This document shows positions 1-8,379 of a stretch of 18,362 bases of DNA, piece after piece. How positions within the stretch are numbered: the first letter of the stretch is position 1; every line of letters begins with the position of its first letter. The translations under genes and the position numbers were made by a program. Origin of the DNA: Sphingobacteriales bacterium (GTDB taxonomy: Bacteria; Bacteroidota; Bacteroidia; Chitinophagales; Chitinophagaceae); contig REAQ01000286.1 of the NCBI GenBank assembly GCA_004294195.1, positions 1 to 18,362 on the forward strand, read 5' to 3'. Below the pieces are notes generated by a model. That model worked only from the letters and a program-made list of their open reading frames with translations, made no database searches and had not been told where the DNA came from.

Positions 1-2
1 AA

Positions 3-3000
3 ATGCCAACCAAAAAAATCCAAAACCCCACTGGCCTTCAGTTTCGTCGCCAGTTTACCCGCGACGATATCAGCGTATTCGACATGTTCGAGTACGATTA
101 CCGTACCTCAGTTATCCGCAACCCTAGCGGTGAGATCGTGTTTGAGATGAATAATGTGGAGGTTCCCAAGCAGTGGAGCCAGATTGCCACGGATATCCTG
201 GCACAAAAGTATTTCCGTAAAGCGGGCGTACCACAGGCAGATGGGTCGCTTGGAAGGGAGACTTCAGCTAAGCAAGTGGCCCATCGTATGGCCAATTGCT
301 GGAAGGTTTGGGGTGAGCGTTATGGTTATTTCAATTCTGCAGAAGATGCGCAGGTGTTTTATGATGAGTTGGTCCACAGCATCCTCAACCAGGCCTGTGT
401 ACCCAATTCTCCTCAGTGGTTCAACACTGGTCTATATGAAAGCTATGGCATCAAGGGTAAGCCGCAGGGGCATTATTATGTAGATGCGGCAGACGGCATT
501 CTGAAAAAATCGACCTCTGCCTATGAGCGTCCGCAGCCGCACGCCTGCTTTATTCTCTCTGTAGAGGATGACCTGGTGAATGATGGGGGCATCATGGATC
601 TTTGGGTAAGGGAAGCCAGGATCTTTAAATATGGATCAGGTGTAGGTACGAACTTCTCCAGTGTGAGGGGTGAAGGTGAGAAGTTGAGTGGCGGTGGCAC
701 ATCTTCAGGTTTGATGAGCTTCCTCAAAATAGGTGACCGAGCAGCTGGTGCCATCAAGAGCGGAGGTACTACCCGCCGTGCAGCTAAAATGGTTTGCCTG
801 GACCTGGATCATCCGGAAATCGAGCTGTTTATCGATTGGAAAGTAGAGGAGGAGAAAAAAGTAGGGGCATTGATCGCAGCAGGTTATGCCAGCGACTATG
901 AGGGCGAGGCATATCGCACCGTATCTGGACAAAACTCCAACAACTCCGTTCGTATCCCCAATGAATTCTTCGAGAAACTGGAAAAAGGCGAAGACTGGGA
1001 ACTCAAAGCACGCTCTGATGGCAGAGTGATGAAGAAGATTCCTTCTAAAGCGCTTTGGGATAAAATTGCCTATGCAGCTTGGCGTTGTGCAGACCCGGGT
1101 ACCCAATACGACACCACCATCAATGAATGGCACACTTGCCCTCAAGGTGGTCGCATCCGGGCCTCCAACCCATGTAGCGAGTACATGTTCCTGGACAACA
1201 CCGCTTGTAACCTGGCATCTGCCAACCTTCGTAAATTCTTCAATGAGGCCGATAACAGCTTTGACGTTGCCGGCTTTGAATATACCGTTCGCCTCTGGAC
1301 CACCGTATTGGAAGTATCCGTGCTGATGGCACAGTTCCCTTCTAAAGAAGTGGCGCAGTTGAGCTACGACTATCGTACACTTGGTCTCGGATATGCCAAC
1401 CTCGGCTCTATGCTGATGGTAAGCGGAATTCCTTATGATAGTGAAGAGGCCCGTGGCATCGCTGGTGCTATTACCGCGATCATGACCGGTGTCTCTTACA
1501 AAACATCCGCGGAACTTGCGGAGATCCTCGGCCCCTTTGCCCGCTACGAAGAAAATAAAGACGATATGCTGCGTGTAATGCGCAACCATCGTGCAGCAGC
1601 TTACGATGCAGAAGATGCATACGTAGGCCTGAGCATCAAGCCACAGGGGATCAAGGCACAGTATTGCCCAGACTACCTGTTGACAGCTGCCTGCAAGGCA
1701 TGGGACGATGCGGTGGAAATGGGTGAGAAGTACGGCTATCGCAACGCACAAACCACGGTTATTGCACCAACCGGTACCATTGGACTGGTGATGGATTGTG
1801 ACACAACCGGAGTTGAGCCAGACTTTGCCCTCGTGAAGTTCAAGAAGCTTTCCGGTGGTGGTTATTTCAAGATCATCAATGAATCCATTCCTTCTGCACT
1901 GCGTAACCTCGGTTATACAGCGAAAGAACAGGATGCCATTATTAAATATGCAGTAGGTGCGGCCAGCTTCAATGGTGCGCCATTCATCAACCACCAGACC
2001 CTCAGCGAAAAAGGGTTCATTGCCGATGAGATCCGTAAACTCGATGAAGCCGTGAAGTCTGCATTCGAGATCGGATTTGTGTTCAACGTTTACGCACTGG
2101 GCGAAGAGTGTATGCAGCGCTTCGGGTTCAAGCCTGAAGAGTATTTCAACCCCAACTGGAGTATGTTGGAAGCACTCGGATTCACTGGCGAGCAAATGGA
2201 TGCAGCAAATGACTATGTATGTGGAACGATGACCATTGAAGGAGCACCCTTGCTCAAAGACGCACATCTTCCTGTGTTTGATTGCGCCAACAAATGTGGA
2301 AAGAAAGGAGAGCGTTATATCCATGCACACGGACATATCCGTATGATGGCGGCTACACAGCCATTCATCTCCGGTGCGATTTCCAAAACCATCAACCTCC
2401 CTAACGAGGCTAATATTGACGAGATTGCCGATTCTTATTTGCTGAGCTGGAAGCTTGCACTGAAAGCCTGCGCATTGTATCGTGACGGTTCTAAACTTTC
2501 TCAACCGCTGAGCAACAAGAGCGATAAAAAAGCGAAAGATGAAGAAGCGAAAGAAGAAGCAGTTATAGCAGAGAGTCCGTTGATCGATGTAGGTAAACTC
2601 ACTGTGGATGAACTGTTGGAAGAACTGCAGAAACGCATGACCGCTTCTCCGGATACCAAACTGAAGCGTCAACTGTCCCGCATCGTTGAACGTAAGACCC
2701 TTCCAGCGAAGCGCAGAGGCTTCACGCAGAAAGCGAAGATTAATGGACAAGCCATCTTCCTGCGCACGGGCGAATATTCTGATGGTACATTGGGAGAGAT
2801 CTTTATCGATCTGGCCAAAGAAGGATCCACATTACGCAGCTTGATCAACTCCTTCGCCATCTCCGTTTCTGTTGGCTTACAATATGGTGTTCCCCTGGAA
2901 GAATTCGTAGAGAAATTTGTGTTCACCAAATTTGAACCAGCGGGTATGGTGGATCACCCGAATATCAAGTCAACCACTTCTATTGTTGACTTTGTGTTCC

Positions 3001-3347
3001 GCTGCCTTGCGTATGAATACCTGAACAGGACTGATCTGGTGCATGTATTGGATAAGCCTGAGATCGGCAATACAGGGACAGATGAATGGGACGAGCCCAT
3101 TGCTGACACTAAGCCTGAATTGTCTGACGTAAGGGTGATTGCTCCCGCAGCATCTAACAGCGGTGCTTCAACACCTGCTGTGAAGGTTCAGCGTGCAGCT
3201 GCCGTAAAAGCAGAGAATAGCACCCAGGAATTCATGAAGAGCATGCAGTCTGATGCACCGGCTTGTAACACCTGTGGTCATATCACGGTGAGGAGTGGCA
3301 CATGTTACAAGTGCCTCAACTGTGGTAACTCGATGGGATGCAGCTAG
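3..3347 (+). CDS. nrdJ: Adenosylcobalamin-dependent (class II) ribonucleoside-diphosphate reductase
   Basis: This 1114-residue protein reduces ribonucleotides to deoxyribonucleotides in the cytoplasm, using adenosylcobalamin to make the active-site thiyl radical. The sequence shows the class II active-site set: N389, C391 and E393 in NPCSEY, where C391 is the predicted radical cysteine. C182 (HACFILSV) and C402 (NTACNLAS) are the predicted redox pair; the 11-residue spacing from C391 to C402 is what is known from the Thermotoga enzyme. The phosphate-binding APTGTIG loop is at 588-594. A charged linker at about 840-860 leads to a C-terminal domain that ends in a cysteine cluster (C1088, C1091, C1101, C1104, C1107, C1113), the usual metal-binding or redox tail. 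The ATG is at base 3, so the promoter lies outside the window and a slightly longer N-terminus cannot be excluded. The gene is followed by an octamer array and a strong terminator, so it appears to be the last gene of its transcript. Confidence 0.96.
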   Translation: MPTKKIQNPTGLQFRRQFTRDDISVFDMFEYDYRTSVIRNPSGEIVFEMNNVEVPKQWSQIATDILAQKYFRKAGVPQADGSLGRETSAKQVAHRMANCWKVWGERYGYFNSAEDAQVFYDELVHSILNQACVPNSPQWFNTGLYESYGIKGKPQGHYYVDAADGILKKSTSAYERPQPHACFILSVEDDLVNDGGIMDLWVREARIFKYGSGVGTNFSSVRGEGEKLSGGGTSSGLMSFLKIGDRAAGAIKSGGTTRRAAKMVCLDLDHPEIELFIDWKVEEEKKVGALIAAGYASDYEGEAYRTVSGQNSNNSVRIPNEFFEKLEKGEDWELKARSDGRVMKKIPSKALWDKIAYAAWRCADPGTQYDTTINEWHTCPQGGRIRASNPCSEYMFLDNTACNLASANLRKFFNEADNSFDVAGFEYTVRLWTTVLEVSVLMAQFPSKEVAQLSYDYRTLGLGYANLGSMLMVSGIPYDSEEARGIAGAITAIMTGVSYKTSAELAEILGPFARYEENKDDMLRVMRNHRAAAYDAEDAYVGLSIKPQGIKAQYCPDYLLTAACKAWDDAVEMGEKYGYRNAQTTVIAPTGTIGLVMDCDTTGVEPDFALVKFKKLSGGGYFKIINESIPSALRNLGYTAKEQDAIIKYAVGAASFNGAPFINHQTLSEKGFIADEIRKLDEAVKSAFEIGFVFNVYALGEECMQRFGFKPEEYFNPNWSMLEALGFTGEQMDAANDYVCGTMTIEGAPLLKDAHLPVFDCANKCGKKGERYIHAHGHIRMMAATQPFISGAISKTINLPNEANIDEIADSYLLSWKLALKACALYRDGSKLSQPLSNKSDKKAKDEEAKEEAVIAESPLIDVGKLTVDELLEELQKRMTASPDTKLKRQLSRIVERKTLPAKRRGFTQKAKINGQAIFLRTGEYSDGTLGEIFIDLAKEGSTLRSLINSFAISVSVGLQYGVPLEEFVEKFVFTKFEPAGMVDHPNIKSTTSIVDFVFRCLAYEYLNRTDLVHVLDKPEIGNTGTDEWDEPIADTKPELSDVRVIAPAASNSGASTPAVKVQRAAAVKAENSTQEFMKSMQSDAPACNTCGHITVRSGTCYKCLNCGNSMGCS

Positions 3348-3349
3348 TC

Positions 3350-3389
3350 AATGTGGCAATGTGAAAATGCGGTAATGCGGTAATGAAAT
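3350..3389 (+). repeat. Five-unit degenerate octamer tandem array after nrdJ
   Basis: Five consecutive 8-bp units are in perfect register: AATGTGGC, AATGTGAA, AATGCGGT, AATGCGGT, AATGAAAT. The array begins 2 nt after the nrdJ TAG stop and ends 2 nt before the terminator stem. The same unit family builds the element at 8850-9007. The array has no open reading frame and is probably transcribed as the nrdJ 3' UTR. Confidence 0.8.
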
Positions 3390-3391
3390 AC

Positions 3392-3420
3392 AAATCCGGT
3401 CCTTGGACCGGATTTTTTTT
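3392..3420 (+). terminator. Rho-independent terminator of nrdJ
   Basis: An 11-bp perfect stem (3392-3402 pairing with 3405-3415, core ATCCGGTCC/GGACCGGAT) closes a very short loop and is followed by eight T (3413-3420). In practice the inner pairs open to give a 4-nt loop. It lies 45 bp after the nrdJ stop. Confidence 0.93.
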
Positions 3421-3438
3421 GCTCTGAGAATCAGTGTC

Positions 3439-3472
3439 TTGGGGAATTTTGTACACACCTTAATAATTTTTG
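3439..3472 (+). promoter_or_regulatory. Possible promoter of the lipoprotein microgene
   Basis: TTG at 3439-3441 lies 22 nt before TAATTTTTG at 3464-3472. The latter resembles the Bacteroidota -7 box TAnnTTTG but has one extra base, so the match is imperfect. It would give a leader of about 70 nt before the ATG at 3546. It sits just downstream of the nrdJ terminator, where a new promoter is expected if the microgene is real. Confidence 0.3.
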
Positions 3473-3545
3473 GTACGATGTGTGCGTTAATGAGTCCGAA
3501 CATAACAGACAACAATAGCCGAAAATCTACCCTAAATCAGAAAAC

Positions 3546-3665
3546 ATGAAAAAGTTGATTCTTACTCTGGTCGTTATCACGATCGTCGCTTCTTCCTGCA
3601 GCAGGTCCGTATCTCCCTCAGATGCAGCCTCCGGAAGATATAAATCATGCCGGGCCGTTAGGTAA
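3546..3665 (+). CDS. Tiny predicted lipoprotein (39 aa)
   Basis: This short frame starts MKKLILTLVVITIVASSCS: two lysines, a hydrophobic core and a cysteine at position 18 after AlaSerSer, a lipobox of the kind common in Bacteroidota. Cleavage would leave a basic mature peptide of only 22 residues, starting CSRSVSPSDA and ending KSCRAVR, with a second cysteine at residue 35. The gene lies alone between the nrdJ terminator and a hairpin at 3698-3721, with its own possible promoter. No function can be assigned. A chance frame of 39 codons is easy to find, but a chance frame that encodes a complete lipoprotein signal peptide directly after its ATG is much less likely. It could be a small envelope lipoprotein, or the remains of a longer one. 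Confidence 0.6.
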   Translation: MKKLILTLVVITIVASSCSRSVSPSDAASGRYKSCRAVR

Positions 3666-3697
3666 AAAATCGTTTTATAGTTTGGACTTAAGGCTTA

Positions 3698-3721
3698 TGC
3701 CCGGTATTTATTTACCGGGCA
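3698..3721. terminator. Hairpin between the microgene and the convergent lipoprotein gene
   Basis: A perfect 9-bp stem (TGCCCGGTA at 3698-3706 with TACCGGGCA at 3713-3721) has a 6-nt AT loop. It covers the last codons and the stop codon (3708-3710) of the minus-strand gene and lies 32 bp after the stop of the plus-strand microgene. Neither side has a proper T tract, so it is a weak or non-canonical bidirectional terminator, or a 3'-end stabiliser. Confidence 0.45.
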
Positions 3722-6119
3722 TCTTGGTTTTGCCAGTATGGAAATCTTTGAGGTAGCTGCAGGTATTCAAGGCCTCTTTATAGAACGCGGTAGTTCCATA
3801 TTTGTCCTTAAGTTCCCTGAATAATGGATTCCTGATCATATTCATCTGATATGCACCCATCGCTTTATCATAAGCATTATAGTCCTGGTTGGCCTTATAG
3901 GATGGCTTTCCTTTTTTCTGTGCACACTTTGCCATCATGAACATTGCCCGCGCCTTCATCTCTTTATTGGTGAACAGGTCATGGGATTTTTGAAACCAGG
4001 TTTCAGCCCTTGATGCGCCATAGTATTCCTTGTGCCAGGATTCTGCTTTATCTGGTCCCCAGTCGCCCTCAGATCCGCTCCAGTCATAAGCTACAAGTAG
4101 CCAGGCATTACCCCAATACGTCATGTTGTAATAACCTTTGGCGAGTTCATAGGCCAGCTTCGCTTTTTTATTGGGATCCGTTTGTTCGTTAAACTGTTTC
4201 TTCAAAGCGCTCATCTTTTTGGTAAAGCCAGCCTTGGAATATTTCACCGTATCCTGTGCAGTGGGCGAATGTATATCAAGCAGCAGGTCCGCAAAAGGAT
4301 TGGCTGCCAAATAGGTGGCATAAGGTTCTTCCTTGAAATATTTTGGATTGATCTTGTTGAACCACACCAATGCCTCATCCAATTTGTCTTCACGCAGCAG
4401 GGTTGTACCGATCACATCCTGTACATCTGCGATGCTGATACCGGTGTGTTTTATCAGGTATTTTTCATACAGTGTTGGCGAGGGATTGCGCATATACGCT
4501 TCGAGCCTCAAAGCATCAGCGGAAGAAAGGGAATTCTGCAGTGTGGATAGTGATTGATAATTGGTGTACCCGTTATCTGCAGTAGAACGAATATTTTCTG
4601 AAGCACCTATGGCCAGAGTCATCTTGTGTTTGTCGCCCTGCTTTTCATAACGGGGTGCAATAACCGCATTCATCAGGTTACGGTAGAATTTCGTCCAGGG
4701 GCCATCGGAATAATATCCCATTGCATTTCTATCCGCTACAGCCTTGGTTTCCAGCCATTGAATAGACGGAAGCAGTTTGGCTTCAAATGCCGCGTCAATA
4801 ACCGGCTGTTCATTGATGGTGATCAGCAACTCAGTAAGTTTCCACTGGTCCGCCAGTACGCCTTTAACACCTTTTCCCTTTGCCGTCTGCAGCCACTGGC
4901 GGGCCGTGATGTAGTCTTTATTGATAAAATGCAGGTATGCGGCACCGGTAGCATATAATCCGGGATGCGGGGTGGATTTTTGTGCGGTCATCCACTGCAT
5001 CCATTCTGCTGTTTCTTTCACTTGTTTGGATGTGACCGTGTCTTTGTCTTCATAGTAAACATTGTAGGCAAAGCTGGCATCACCACTGGGCATATTCCTG
5101 CTCAGATATTTTTCTTCTATCTTGTTGATCTCCCTTACCGCAAGCATGTCCAACAACGTATCGCCTGGAGAAAGCCTGCTGATCCTTTCCAGTGTGTTGA
5201 GATCAAGCGACGGATTACCCATCGCTATCGTCGCCAATACATTTGCTTTTTCTTTCTCGGTTTTGCAATACCCCAATATCAGTCCAGTCGGTATTTTATT
5301 ATTGTACACATGATAACCGTAGTAATTGGAAACCTTCTTCATTTTGCCTTCTGCGAAAAGCTGGCAGAACCGATAGGCCGCTTGCGCCTTATCGCCCCTG
5401 CGATACAAAGCCCCTGCACGGATGGCTTCAGTGAGCTCATGGATGGATGATGATGCAGGCTTGATCGCTTCTATATCAGCCCACTGAATAGCTGCATCGG
5501 GATCATTGGCATATAAATTCAGCCTGGACACTTGATAGGCATAGCGCTGGCGGAAAAAATCCTTTTTTGCTGCATTGTATAAACTGATGCCATTGTTGGC
5601 CCAGGCATTGGATTTGTTATTGTCTTTTGCAGGTGGATCCCAGCTGTCCACCACTTGTACATGTGGTTCTATTTTGCGCAAATACATCAGATAGCCCAAT
5701 GCCTCAAGGTCTTTCTGGGCGACTAGTGCAAGAACCAGACGGTTACGCATAACCGAATCCGGGAGTTTGGTTGCTGTGCCTTTTTCTGCTTGTGTGTATA
5801 AGGCCTGTAATTGTACGTGTGAATAATTTCCGGTGAGGTCCTTTGCTTCTTTTGGGGTAGCCTGCACACCCGTATACCCTATCCAGTCTTGCGCGGTCAC
5901 CTGCCATTGGTCAACAGGTTCATCCCGGCTCCATAGAAAATCATAGGTATAGTAAAATGCCTGAAGACTGTTGTTGTTCCCAAGCCTGTAGTCAAAAAAT
6001 CCTGTGTAGTAATCATACGGATCATCAGAGCCTGCACAGCCGATGATGTTATAAGGAAAAGCGATAAGAAAGAGGTTAAGGATGGCGGCCAAAAAGAGCT
6101 TCCAGCGCATCGGGATCAT
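3708..6119 (-). CDS. Large lipoprotein of unknown function, helical-repeat (TPR-like)
   Basis: The 803-residue product has a lipoprotein signal peptide: a basic MRWK start, a hydrophobic stretch and Cys28 in IIGC. The mature N-terminus is aromatic and acidic (SDDPYDYYTGFFDYR), a pattern I associate with uncharacterised Bacteroidota lipoproteins. The rest is mostly alpha-helical with many Ala/Tyr/Leu-rich helix pairs, for example around residues 660-790 (KLAYELAKGYYNMTYWGNAW, KARAMFMMAKCAQKKG). These look like TPR or SEL1-type solenoid repeats, though not canonical enough to count by eye. Two starts are possible: ATG at 6119, or the in-frame ATG at 6110, which gives a tidier signal peptide. 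The start overlaps the end of the upstream gene by 44 (or 35) bp, which suggests translational coupling and joint function. The predicted location is the periplasm or outer membrane. No enzymatic motif was recognised. Confidence 0.8.
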   Translation of the reverse strand: MIPMRWKLFLAAILNLFLIAFPYNIIGCAGSDDPYDYYTGFFDYRLGNNNSLQAFYYTYDFLWSRDEPVDQWQVTAQDWIGYTGVQATPKEAKDLTGNYSHVQLQALYTQAEKGTATKLPDSVMRNRLVLALVAQKDLEALGYLMYLRKIEPHVQVVDSWDPPAKDNNKSNAWANNGISLYNAAKKDFFRQRYAYQVSRLNLYANDPDAAIQWADIEAIKPASSSIHELTEAIRAGALYRRGDKAQAAYRFCQLFAEGKMKKVSNYYGYHVYNNKIPTGLILGYCKTEKEKANVLATIAMGNPSLDLNTLERISRLSPGDTLLDMLAVREINKIEEKYLSRNMPSGDASFAYNVYYEDKDTVTSKQVKETAEWMQWMTAQKSTPHPGLYATGAAYLHFINKDYITARQWLQTAKGKGVKGVLADQWKLTELLITINEQPVIDAAFEAKLLPSIQWLETKAVADRNAMGYYSDGPWTKFYRNLMNAVIAPRYEKQGDKHKMTLAIGASENIRSTADNGYTNYQSLSTLQNSLSSADALRLEAYMRNPSPTLYEKYLIKHTGISIADVQDVIGTTLLREDKLDEALVWFNKINPKYFKEEPYATYLAANPFADLLLDIHSPTAQDTVKYSKAGFTKKMSALKKQFNEQTDPNKKAKLAYELAKGYYNMTYWGNAWLLVAYDWSGSEGDWGPDKAESWHKEYYGASRAETWFQKSHDLFTNKEMKARAMFMMAKCAQKKGKPSYKANQDYNAYDKAMGAYQMNMIRNPLFRELKDKYGTTAFYKEALNTCSYLKDFHTGKTKMPGK

Positions 6120-7128
6120 ATTTATTTAAAATTAATGAATCAAGATGGAAGAGGGCAAGTCTTTGGATGGACTGTCCGCCAAGTTTTGTGCGGATCAATT
6201 CCCTCGCCTGCGCCAGTTGTTCCGGATCAGATCTTTCAGACCTGAGCCAATCTCCTTTCAGAAAGAGTCGCCCGCCGATGACGGTATCTTTGGTGAACTC
6301 CCGTTTGTTTCCCGTTTGTGTCAGGCATGCAACACCTTCCAGTTCTGCCGGATAAACCAATCCGAGGTAGGTTTTGTCGCGGAACCATACCTGCCAGCTG
6401 AACAGGGGAAGTGCAGCATCAAGTGGAAGAGGGTAGGGTTGGCCCACCGTCAGGTATTTGTTCATCTCATCTGGATCGATGATGGAGTTGACAGTAGCCG
6501 GATTGGTCAGATTGCCCATATTATAACACATCAGTAAGGCTTTATCGGCTGGCGGTACGCCCATTGCTGTCTGGTATTTATAGGGATATAGCCTGAGGGT
6601 CACAGAGAGTTTTATTTTTTGCCGATGGGCGATCTTTTTAACGGCATCCACTAACCGGAAATAGTCGGCCTTGCTTTTTTCCATCCAGTCGCAATCCAGC
6701 TGCCATTCTTTGGTTTCGGTTATGCCGGCGTTAGTGCAGATTTGGAAGATCCGGTTGCTGATTTTATTTGCGAAGCTGTCTGCATCGGTCCCCTTCATCT
6801 GCTTCAATGCTGATTGGGTGATAAATACCACCGGTATGATATTGAGAGCGTCCGGGAAGGGATCGGACTGTTGTAAAGTAGCTACGGGGATCGGTTTACC
6901 CGTGACCGGATCGGCATCCACATCAAAAAACTTGACATAGAGTTTGCTGATCCCATGGCGGGCGAGAAAGGCTGTTTCCATACTGTTGGGTTGGTAAACA
7001 GATTTCCAGTGATACATGGCTCTTTCAGGCGCAGCGTGGGGAGTTGTGCAGGCTTCACAGAAAAACCACCATAAAATGATGGGTAGTACGAGGGGATGAA
7101 AGGTGCAATGAAGTAATTTGCCGGACAC
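6076..7128 (-). CDS. Predicted exported protein, possibly TIM-barrel (DUF3142-like)
   Basis: The 350-residue protein begins with a hydrophobic segment (residues 12-24) and a cysteine at 27 (FFCEACTTP), so it is probably exported and perhaps lipidated, although the lipobox is poor. Alternating strand-helix blocks look like a beta/alpha barrel: KLYVKFFDVD (about 63-72), IIPVVFITQSAL (about 97-108), WQLDCDWMEKSKADYF (about 143-158), KLSVTLRLYPY (about 173-183) and ALLMCYNMGN (about 195-204). The DCDW-then-Tyr segment followed by LSVTLR resembles DUF3142-type and distant glycosidase-like proteins from memory; this is inference. The start is GTG at 7128; the ATG two bases upstream is out of frame. 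The gene overlaps the next lipoprotein gene by 44 bp and starts only 11 bp from the divergent phoD-like pseudogene. No confident function. Confidence 0.72.
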   Translation of the reverse strand: MSGKLLHCTFHPLVLPIILWWFFCEACTTPHAAPERAMYHWKSVYQPNSMETAFLARHGISKLYVKFFDVDADPVTGKPIPVATLQQSDPFPDALNIIPVVFITQSALKQMKGTDADSFANKISNRIFQICTNAGITETKEWQLDCDWMEKSKADYFRLVDAVKKIAHRQKIKLSVTLRLYPYKYQTAMGVPPADKALLMCYNMGNLTNPATVNSIIDPDEMNKYLTVGQPYPLPLDAALPLFSWQVWFRDKTYLGLVYPAELEGVACLTQTGNKREFTKDTVIGGRLFLKGDWLRSERSDPEQLAQARELIRTKLGGQSIQRLALFHLDSLILNKYDPDALEALFGRHP

Positions 7129-7139
7129 ATGATAAAAAT

Positions 7140-8379
7140 ATGAAGCATTTATTTACAGCAGCGTTTGTTTTTCTCGTGATGGCAGTGGCAGCGCAGGGCA
7201 GAAAAGGTCTTGTTGCAGGTCCGATGTTGGGGCAGGTAGACTACAGGGTCGCTAAACTGTGGGCGGAACTGGAGCCTGGTGCGAAAGCGCAATTGAAATT
7301 CTGGAAAAAGGGGGAGCAGGCAAAACAGGCAATAGCGCTGAATCAACCTGCCGCTGATGCTGCTGCGCAGGGATCTAATATTGTACATTTCACCTTGCCA
7401 GGTCTTGAAGTAAACACGAGTTACGAGTACCAACTGATGGTCAACAATACGAATGTTGCAACGGGTAGTTTCACCACCAAAGAATTGTGGCAATGGCGCA
7501 AACCTGTGCCGGATTTCAGTTTCCTTACGGGATCTTGTTCTTACATGAACCAACCGCCGTATGATAGGCCGGGCAGGCCATATGGCGGAGATTCATCGAT
7601 ATATACTACCATGGCCAAAGAAGAGGCGTCCTTCATGATGTGGTTGGGCGATAACTGGTACACGCGTGAAGTGGATTATTACAGTGCATGGGGGTTGTGG
7701 AATCGGGCGCAGTATGACCGTAGCAGGCCTATCCTGCAGGACTTCTGGAAGAAGATGCCCCACTATGCCATCTGGGATGATCATGACCAAGATCAGTCAT
7801 GGTGATGTGGACATATTCATGCTTGATGACAGAACCTGGCGTAGTGCCGATAACTGGGACGACTCGGTAGCGGGTAAACCCAATCTTGAGAAGAAGATGT
7901 TTGGGGAAAAACAGATGCAGTGGCTGAGGGATGCATTGGTGGGAAGCAGTGCCACCTTTAAGATCATCGCTACGGGCAGTCAGGTGCTCAATCCGAGATC
8001 GCCGTTTGATTGTTTTCGTAGGTTTCCGGCGGAATATCATCCATTCATGCAATTTTTGAAAGAGGAGAAGATCAGTGGGGTGTTGTTTTTGACAGGGGAC
8101 AGGCATCATTCAGAAGTGATCAAGGTGGAGGGGTTGACGGACTATCCGATGTATGATGTAACGGTGTCTCCGCTGACTTCGGGTACGCATTTGTTTGGAG
8201 CAGAGGAAAAAGACAATCCATTCCGGGTGATCGGTATTGATCAGAAGCAGAATTATGGCCGGATCAGTATTGCCGGAAAAGCTAAGGACCGGAGATTAAC
8301 CGTTAGTTTTGTAGGTGTGAAAGGCGAGGCGTTGGGAGAATGGAGTGTACACGAGAACGAGTTGAAAAAACAAAAATGA
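7140..8379 (+). pseudogene. PhoD-family alkaline phosphatase, broken by internal out-of-frame deletion
   Basis: The first frame (7140-7805) encodes a signal peptide ending at about Ala-Ala-Gln20, a PhoD-type N-terminal beta domain (about residues 22-115) and the start of the metallophosphatase domain: FLTGSCSY, WLGDNWY and WDDHD. It then hits a stop seven codons after WDDHD. The second half continues in another frame from about 7786 (TKISHGDVDIFMLDDR) through IIATGSQVL and the metal-binding GDRHHSE to the stop at 8377-8379. From family knowledge, WDDHD is normally followed by YGPND and a helical stretch of roughly 40 residues before the xKISxGDVD segment. Here the two are directly fused at about 7785-7789, so the gene lost that block and its frame. 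The break could be a true inactivating deletion or an assembly error. PhoD enzymes are exported phosphodiesterases or phosphatases; this copy should be non-functional. Confidence 0.87.

Noticed and set aside
705..2750. Very long (681-codon) open frame on the minus strand inside nrdJ
   Set aside because: It lies wholly antisense to a conserved enzyme gene, its translation is rich in His/Cys/Phe with no recognisable domain, and long antisense frames arise from codon bias in the sense gene.
3..3347. Cobalamin riboswitch in front of nrdJ
   Set aside because: The gene starts at base 3, so any leader lies outside the window and nothing can be said.
6882..7148. Minus-strand frame starting upstream of the exported-protein gene (ATG at 7130 or 7148)
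   Set aside because: It is in a different reading frame from the conserved protein and its translation has no match to the fold of the downstream product; overlap only.
7140..8379. Programmed frameshift as explanation for the split phoD gene
   Set aside because: A frameshift alone would keep the residues between WDDHD and KISxGDVD; here a whole block is missing, and no slippery heptamer is seen at the junction.
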